From assembly GCA_003648845.1 (NCBI GenBank), contig QMQA01000023.1, forward strand, positions 1 through 9,748: a stretch of 9,748 bases of DNA, given 5' to 3'. The stretch's first letter is position 1. The number at the start of each line of letters is the position of its first letter. A program made the position numbers and the translations under genes. The stretch comes from Candidatus Aerophobota bacterium. Its GTDB lineage: Bacteria > Aerophobota > Aerophobia > Aerophobales > B3-G15. Shown here piece after piece: positions 6,658 to 9,748 of this stretch. Below the pieces are notes generated by a model. That model worked only from the letters and a program-made list of their open reading frames with translations, searched no databases and was not told where the DNA came from.

Positions 6658-9300
6658 ATGAAAAAATACGTTTATTTTTTTGCCAAAGGGAGGGCCGAAG
6701 GCTCAGCTGAAATGAGGAATCTTCTGGGTGGAAAGGGTGCTAATTTAGCTGAGATGGCTAATCTTGGAATTAGAGTTCCACCTGGCTTCACCATTTCCAC
6801 AGAGGTTTGTACTCACTACACTGAGAGAGGCGAGTATCCTCCTGGTTTAGAGGACCAGATAAAAGATAATTTAAAAAGACTGGAAAAAGTTACAGAAAAA
6901 AGGTTTGGTGATCCGGATGACCCTTTACTTGTTTCGGTAAGATCTGGAGCAAGGATTTCTATGCCCGGTATGATGGATACCGTTCTTAATCTTGGTTTAA
7001 ATGACAGGAGTGTGGAGGGACTTGCCAGGAAAACCGGTAACCCCAGATTTGCTTATGATTGTTACCGCCGACTCTTACAGATGTTCGGTAATGTGGTTTT
7101 AAAAATACCGGCTGAAAAGTTTGAGGAAGCTATAGATAGAAAAAAGGAAGAAAGGGATGTAAAAGAGGATATTGAGCTAACCGTTGATGATCTCAAAGAG
7201 CTTATTTGCGAGTTTAAGGAAATAATAAAAAAGGAAAGTGGAAGGGAATTTCCTCAGGACCCTTTTAAGCAGCTGATGATGGCACGCGATGCTGTTTTTG
7301 AAAGTTGGAATAATAAGAGAGCTATCGAGTACAGAAGAATACACAAGATTCCCGAACATTGGGGAACTGCAGTCAATGTACAAACTATGGTTTTTGGAAA
7401 TATGGGGCCAGATTCTGGAACAGGTGTAGGCTTTACCAGAGACCCGGCTACCGGAAAAAAGGAGATGTACGGGGAATATCTGCTCAATGCTCAGGGAGAA
7501 GATGTGGTGGCTGGAATAAGAACCCCTAAACCTGTTGCTGAGCTAAAGAAGGAAATGCCCGGGGTTTACCGGGAACTTGAAGAAGTCACAGAGCTTCTGG
7601 AAAAACATTACAGGGATGTTCAGGATTTTGAGTTTACCATAGAGAAGGGAACGTTATATCTTCTGCAAACCCGCACAGGAAAAAGGACAGCTCAGGCTGC
7701 AGTCAAGATAGCCCATGACATGGTGGAAGAGGGATTAATCAGCAAGGAAGAGGCTATACTCAGGATAGATCCTGCTCAAATAGAACAGCTTTTACACAGG
7801 CGTATAGATCCCGAGGCGAAAGTTGAAGTTTTAGCCAGGGGTCTTCCCGCATCTCCAGGAGCAGCGACAGGTTCTGTTGTGTTTACCGCTGACAGAGCGG
7901 TTGAACTGGCAAATGGTGGCAGAAAAGTTATTCTGGTACGCAGAGAAACTTCTCCAGAAGATATCCATGGAATGGCGGTAGCCCAGGGGATTTTAACTTC
8001 TCGAGGAGGGATGACCAGCCACGCTGCTGTAGTAGCAAGAGGTATGGGTAAACCCTGTGTTGCTGGTTGTGAGGCTATTAAGGTAGATGAGAGAAAGGCT
8101 CAGTTTACGGTAAACGGAATGGTTTTTAAAGAAGGTGATTATATCACTATTGATGGAAGTTCAGGTCAGGTGATAAAAGGAGAGGTACCAACAATAGAAC
8201 CGGAGTTAAGCGGAGAGTTTAAAAAGCTTCTGGAATGGGCAGATGAGGTTAGAACCATGGGGGTAAAAGCTAATGCCGATACCCCAGCTGATGCAAAAGT
8301 TGCCCGGGAAATGGGAGCTGAAGGTATCGGACTTTGCCGCACAGAGCATATGTTTTTCGGAGAAGACAGGCTTCCCTATGTACAGAAGATGATTCTTTCC
8401 CAATCAGAAGAAGAAAGAAGACAGGCTCTGGAGAAACTGGAGCCAATACAAAAGGAAGACTTTAAGGGGATACTTAAAGAGATGGAGGGTTTACCTGTAA
8501 TTATCAGGTTACTGGATCCTCCCTTGCATGAATTTTTGCCCAATTATGAGGATCTTTTGGTAGAGATTACGAAACTTAAAATTCAGGGTGGTGATAAAAA
8601 GGAGATAGAAGAGAAAGAAAATCTTCTACAAAGAATTGTTGATTTAAAAGAGATGAACCCTATGCTGGGTCATCGAGGCTGCAGACTGGGAATAACTTTC
8701 CCCGAAATTTACCAGATGCAGGCAAGAGCCATTTTTGAAGCAGCAGCAGAGCTTGTAGCTGAGGGCGTAGAAGTTTTCCCTGAAATTATGATTCCTTTAG
8801 TTATTGAAGAAAAAGAGCTTTCAATCTTAAGAGAAGATATTGACCTCATAGCCAAACAGGTGATAAAGGAGAAGGGGGTTGACTTTAAATACAAAATAGG
8901 TACAATGATAGAGCTTCCTCGTGCAGCTTTGTGTGCAGATAAAATAGCCAGAGTTGCGGACTTTTTCTCTTTTGGGACCAATGACCTTACACAGACTACA
9001 CTGGGTTTCAGCCGGGATGATGCGGAAGGAAAATTTCTTCACGTTTACCTTGAAAAAAAGATTCTCTCGGATGATCCTTTTCAGATTCTGGATCAGGAAG
9101 GTGTAGGGCAACTGGTAGCTATGGGGACAAAAAAAGGGAAAGCCGCAAACCCGCAGTTAGAAGTAGGAATTTGCGGAGAACATGGAGGGGAGCCATCTTC
9201 AATTAAGTTCTGCTACCGTAATAACCTTGATTATGTGAGCTGCTCACCATATCGGGTACCTGTAGCCCGACTTGCAGCCGCACAGGCCAAACTGGAATAG
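6658..9300 (+). CDS. ppdK: Pyruvate, phosphate dikinase
   Basis: Interconverts pyruvate + ATP + Pi and PEP + AMP + PPi in the cytoplasm, used for gluconeogenesis or, in many anaerobes, PPi-linked glycolysis. The 880-residue product has the full three-part layout. The N-terminal nucleotide-grasp domain (1 to about 340) includes GGKGANLAEM at 24-33 and the SVRSGARISMPGMMDTVLNL stretch from 93. The central swivelling domain has GGMTSHAAVVARGMG at 450-464, whose His455 is the phosphorylated catalytic residue and falls at the same number as in the Clostridium symbiosum enzyme. The C-terminal PEP/pyruvate barrel carries Arg561 (CRTEHMFF), Arg617, MIELPRAA with Glu752, GTNDLTQTTLGFSRDD at 773-788 and CGEHGG with Cys839. 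Every expected key residue is present. GAGG lies 5 bases before the ATG. The gene has its own promoter and terminator, so it is probably monocistronic. Thr453, two residues before the catalytic His, matches the site phosphorylated in plant enzymes by DUF299 regulators; no such regulator gene is in view. Confidence 0.98.
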   Translation: MKKYVYFFAKGRAEGSAEMRNLLGGKGANLAEMANLGIRVPPGFTISTEVCTHYTERGEYPPGLEDQIKDNLKRLEKVTEKRFGDPDDPLLVSVRSGARISMPGMMDTVLNLGLNDRSVEGLARKTGNPRFAYDCYRRLLQMFGNVVLKIPAEKFEEAIDRKKEERDVKEDIELTVDDLKELICEFKEIIKKESGREFPQDPFKQLMMARDAVFESWNNKRAIEYRRIHKIPEHWGTAVNVQTMVFGNMGPDSGTGVGFTRDPATGKKEMYGEYLLNAQGEDVVAGIRTPKPVAELKKEMPGVYRELEEVTELLEKHYRDVQDFEFTIEKGTLYLLQTRTGKRTAQAAVKIAHDMVEEGLISKEEAILRIDPAQIEQLLHRRIDPEAKVEVLARGLPASPGAATGSVVFTADRAVELANGGRKVILVRRETSPEDIHGMAVAQGILTSRGGMTSHAAVVARGMGKPCVAGCEAIKVDERKAQFTVNGMVFKEGDYITIDGSSGQVIKGEVPTIEPELSGEFKKLLEWADEVRTMGVKANADTPADAKVAREMGAEGIGLCRTEHMFFGEDRLPYVQKMILSQSEEERRQALEKLEPIQKEDFKGILKEMEGLPVIIRLLDPPLHEFLPNYEDLLVEITKLKIQGGDKKEIEEKENLLQRIVDLKEMNPMLGHRGCRLGITFPEIYQMQARAIFEAAAELVAEGVEVFPEIMIPLVIEEKELSILREDIDLIAKQVIKEKGVDFKYKIGTMIELPRAALCADKIARVADFFSFGTNDLTQTTLGFSRDDAEGKFLHVYLEKKILSDDPFQILDQEGVGQLVAMGTKKGKAANPQLEVGICGEHGGEPSSIKFCYRNNLDYVSCSPYRVPVARLAAAQAKLE

Positions 9301-9323
9301 GGAAGATAAAAGTCGGGAAAGAT

Positions 9324-9357
9324 AAAGTGACAACCAAAGAGGGGGGTTGTCATTTTT
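9324..9357 (+). terminator. Rho-independent terminator after ppdK
   Basis: TGACAACC (9328-9335) pairs perfectly with GGTTGTCA (9345-9352) across a 9-base loop (AAAGAGGGG), followed by TTTTT (9353-9357). AAAG before the stem can extend pairing into the T run. It lies 27 bases after the ppdK stop and ahead of the tRNA-tuf unit. Confidence 0.9.
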
Positions 9358-9374
9358 AGTTTATTTTATATAAA
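9347..9374 (+). promoter_or_regulatory. Candidate promoter of the tRNA-Tyr/tRNA-Thr/tuf unit
   Basis: TTGTCA (9347-9352) and TATAAA (9369-9374) are 16 bases apart, each five of six to consensus. The predicted start near 9381 is about 75 bases before tRNA-Tyr. The -35 box lies in the right arm of the ppdK terminator and the spacer begins with its T tract. A weaker alternative begins with TTGTAC at 9401-9406, and TTGACG at 9429-9434 has no good -10 downstream, so the assignment is tentative. Confidence 0.5.
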
Positions 9375-9456
9375 TATGCAAGAAAAAATTTGGCTTGCTC
9401 TTGTACTTGTAGTGGTAAAACTAATAAATTGACGACTAAAATTCAGTGCCAGAAGA

Positions 9457-9539
9457 GGGGAGGTGCCAGAGTGGCCAAATGGGGCGGGCTGTAAACCCGT
9501 TGGCAATTGCCTACGATGGTTCGAATCCATCCCTCCCCA
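9457..9539 (+). tRNA. tRNA-Tyr, anticodon GTA
   Basis: A class II tRNA of 83 bases. Acceptor arms GGGGAGG (9457-9463) and CCTCCCC (9532-9538) pair fully, with discriminator A at 9539. The anticodon stem is GCGGG/CCCGT with loop CTGTAAA and anticodon GTA at 9491-9493. A long variable arm (GGC-AATT-GCC, 9502-9511) is as expected for bacterial tRNA-Tyr. The T arm is GATGG-TTCGAAT-CCATC. The 3' CCA is not encoded (next bases CT), so a CCA-adding enzyme must be required. Confidence 0.97.
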
Positions 9540-9554
9540 CTGAAAGTTTATTTT

Positions 9555-9627
9555 GCCCACGTGGCTCAGGGGGAAGAGCGCATCCTTGGTAAGGATGAGG
9601 TCACCGGTTCGAATCCGGTCGTGGGCT
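9555..9627 (+). tRNA. tRNA-Thr, anticodon GGT
   Basis: A standard 73-base cloverleaf. Acceptor arms GCCCACG (9555-9561) and CGTGGGC (9620-9626) pair, with discriminator T at 9627. The D stem is GCTC/GAGC, the anticodon stem CATCC/GGATG with loop TTGGTAA and anticodon GGT at 9588-9590, and the T arm ACCGG-TTCGAAT-CCGGT. CCA is not encoded. It starts 15 bases after tRNA-Tyr, so the two are cotranscribed. With U36 and A37 it is a normal target for t6A, the modification whose precursor is made by the TsaC domain encoded at 1344-2435. Confidence 0.97.
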
Positions 9628-9636
9628 TCAGGGAAA

Positions 9637-9660
9637 TAGAATGGATGGTTACCATTTCTA
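9637..9660 (+). other. Possible hairpin between tRNA-Thr and tuf
   Basis: TAGAATGG (9637-9644) can pair with CCATTTCTA (9652-9660) with one bulged base and a 7-base loop. It lies between the end of tRNA-Thr and the tuf ribosome binding site. It lacks a T tract, so it is not a terminator; it could be an RNA-processing or stability element, or chance. Confidence 0.3.
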
Positions 9661-9689
9661 AAGATAAGGAAAATAAGGAGGAATAAAAG

Positions 9690-9748
9690 ATGGCAAGGGA
9701 GAAGTTTGTCAGGACCAAGCCCCATGTTAACATTGGAACAATAGGGCA
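9690..9748 (+). CDS. tuf: Elongation factor Tu, N-terminal start (runs off window)
   Basis: Only the first 19 codons plus two bases are present: MAREKFVRTKPHVNIGTIG, then CA, the beginning of a His or Gln codon. This is the unmistakable N-terminus of bacterial EF-Tu, the GTPase that delivers aminoacyl-tRNA to the ribosome; the next residues should form the GHVDHGKT P-loop. TAAGGAGG at 9674-9681 is a near-perfect ribosome binding site 8 bases before the ATG, fitting one of the most abundant cell proteins. tRNA-Tyr and tRNA-Thr directly upstream reproduce the tRNA-tufB type operon of many bacteria, where rpmG, secE and nusG often follow; those would lie outside the window. Confidence 0.97.
   Translation, partial: MAREKFVRTKPHVNIGTIG

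Noticed and set aside
9429..9434. TTGACG as the -35 of a tRNA-Tyr promoter
   Set aside because: No acceptable -10 lies 15-19 bases downstream; that stretch runs straight into the tRNA gene.
9366..9725. A 119-codon minus-strand open frame with segments like DRIRTGDL and GMDSNHRR
   Set aside because: It is the antisense of the two tRNA genes; the recognisable segments are reverse translations of conserved tRNA sequence. Such phantom proteins are a known database artefact.
1..9748. Mobile elements, CRISPR arrays, toxin-antitoxin, defence or secondary-metabolite genes
   Set aside because: Every long frame is accounted for by housekeeping families, and no transposase, long repeat, attachment-site duplication next to the tRNAs, or spacer array was found. 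The hoped-for novel system is not evident.

Overview
The window is ordinary bacterial chromosome, about 42% G+C by eye. It is densely packed, with strong GGAGG-type ribosome binding sites and standard sigma-70-type promoters. The EF-Tu start, class II tRNA-Tyr, HflK/HflC and ProA all point to Bacteria. The V/A-type ATP synthase operon together with pyruvate phosphate dikinase suggests an anaerobe or thermophile-like lineage: a Firmicutes relative, a Thermotogae/Dictyoglomi-like group, or an uncultured candidate phylum. The phylum cannot be fixed from the sequence alone. I see no insertion sequences, CRISPR arrays, phage genes or other mobile DNA.

Left half (1-3688, minus strand): one tightly overlapping operon reading right to left. 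The order is proA (proline synthesis), a fusion of threonylcarbamoyl-AMP synthase (t6A tRNA modification) with a low-molecular-weight phosphatase, a dCMP-deaminase family protein, then the first two genes of a V/A-type ATP synthase operon (peripheral stalk subunit H/G and subunit I, cut by the window edge). Successive genes overlap by 4, 11 and 8 bases, then a 24-base gap precedes atpI. A good promoter (TTGACT-16-TAAAAT) lies just upstream of proA. No promoter or terminator was recognised where the housekeeping genes pass into the ATPase genes.

Middle (3689-6548): a divergent intergenic region of 298 bases carries the proA promoter and an outward hflK promoter whose -35 region overlaps a 10-base palindrome. 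A plus-strand operon follows: hflK and hflC (4-base overlap), membrane SPFH proteins that form the FtsH-associated complex, and 16 bases later a metallo-beta-lactamase-fold hydrolase of the UlaG/UPF0173 type.

Right half (6549-9748): a near-consensus promoter (TTGACG-16-TATAAT) drives ppdK, a full-length 880-residue pyruvate phosphate dikinase, which ends at a clear rho-independent terminator. The next unit is tRNA-Tyr(GTA), tRNA-Thr(GGT) and tuf (start only), the classic bacterial tRNA-tuf arrangement. Its best-looking promoter has its -35 box inside the ppdK terminator stem.

Overall the genes serve translation (tRNAs, EF-Tu, t6A synthesis), proline and deoxynucleotide metabolism, membrane proteostasis, ion-motive ATP metabolism and PEP/pyruvate interconversion. 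I did not find an undescribed system. The points most worth checking are the TsaC-phosphatase fusion and its P-loop, the coupling of housekeeping genes to the ATPase operon, and the terminator/promoter overlap.
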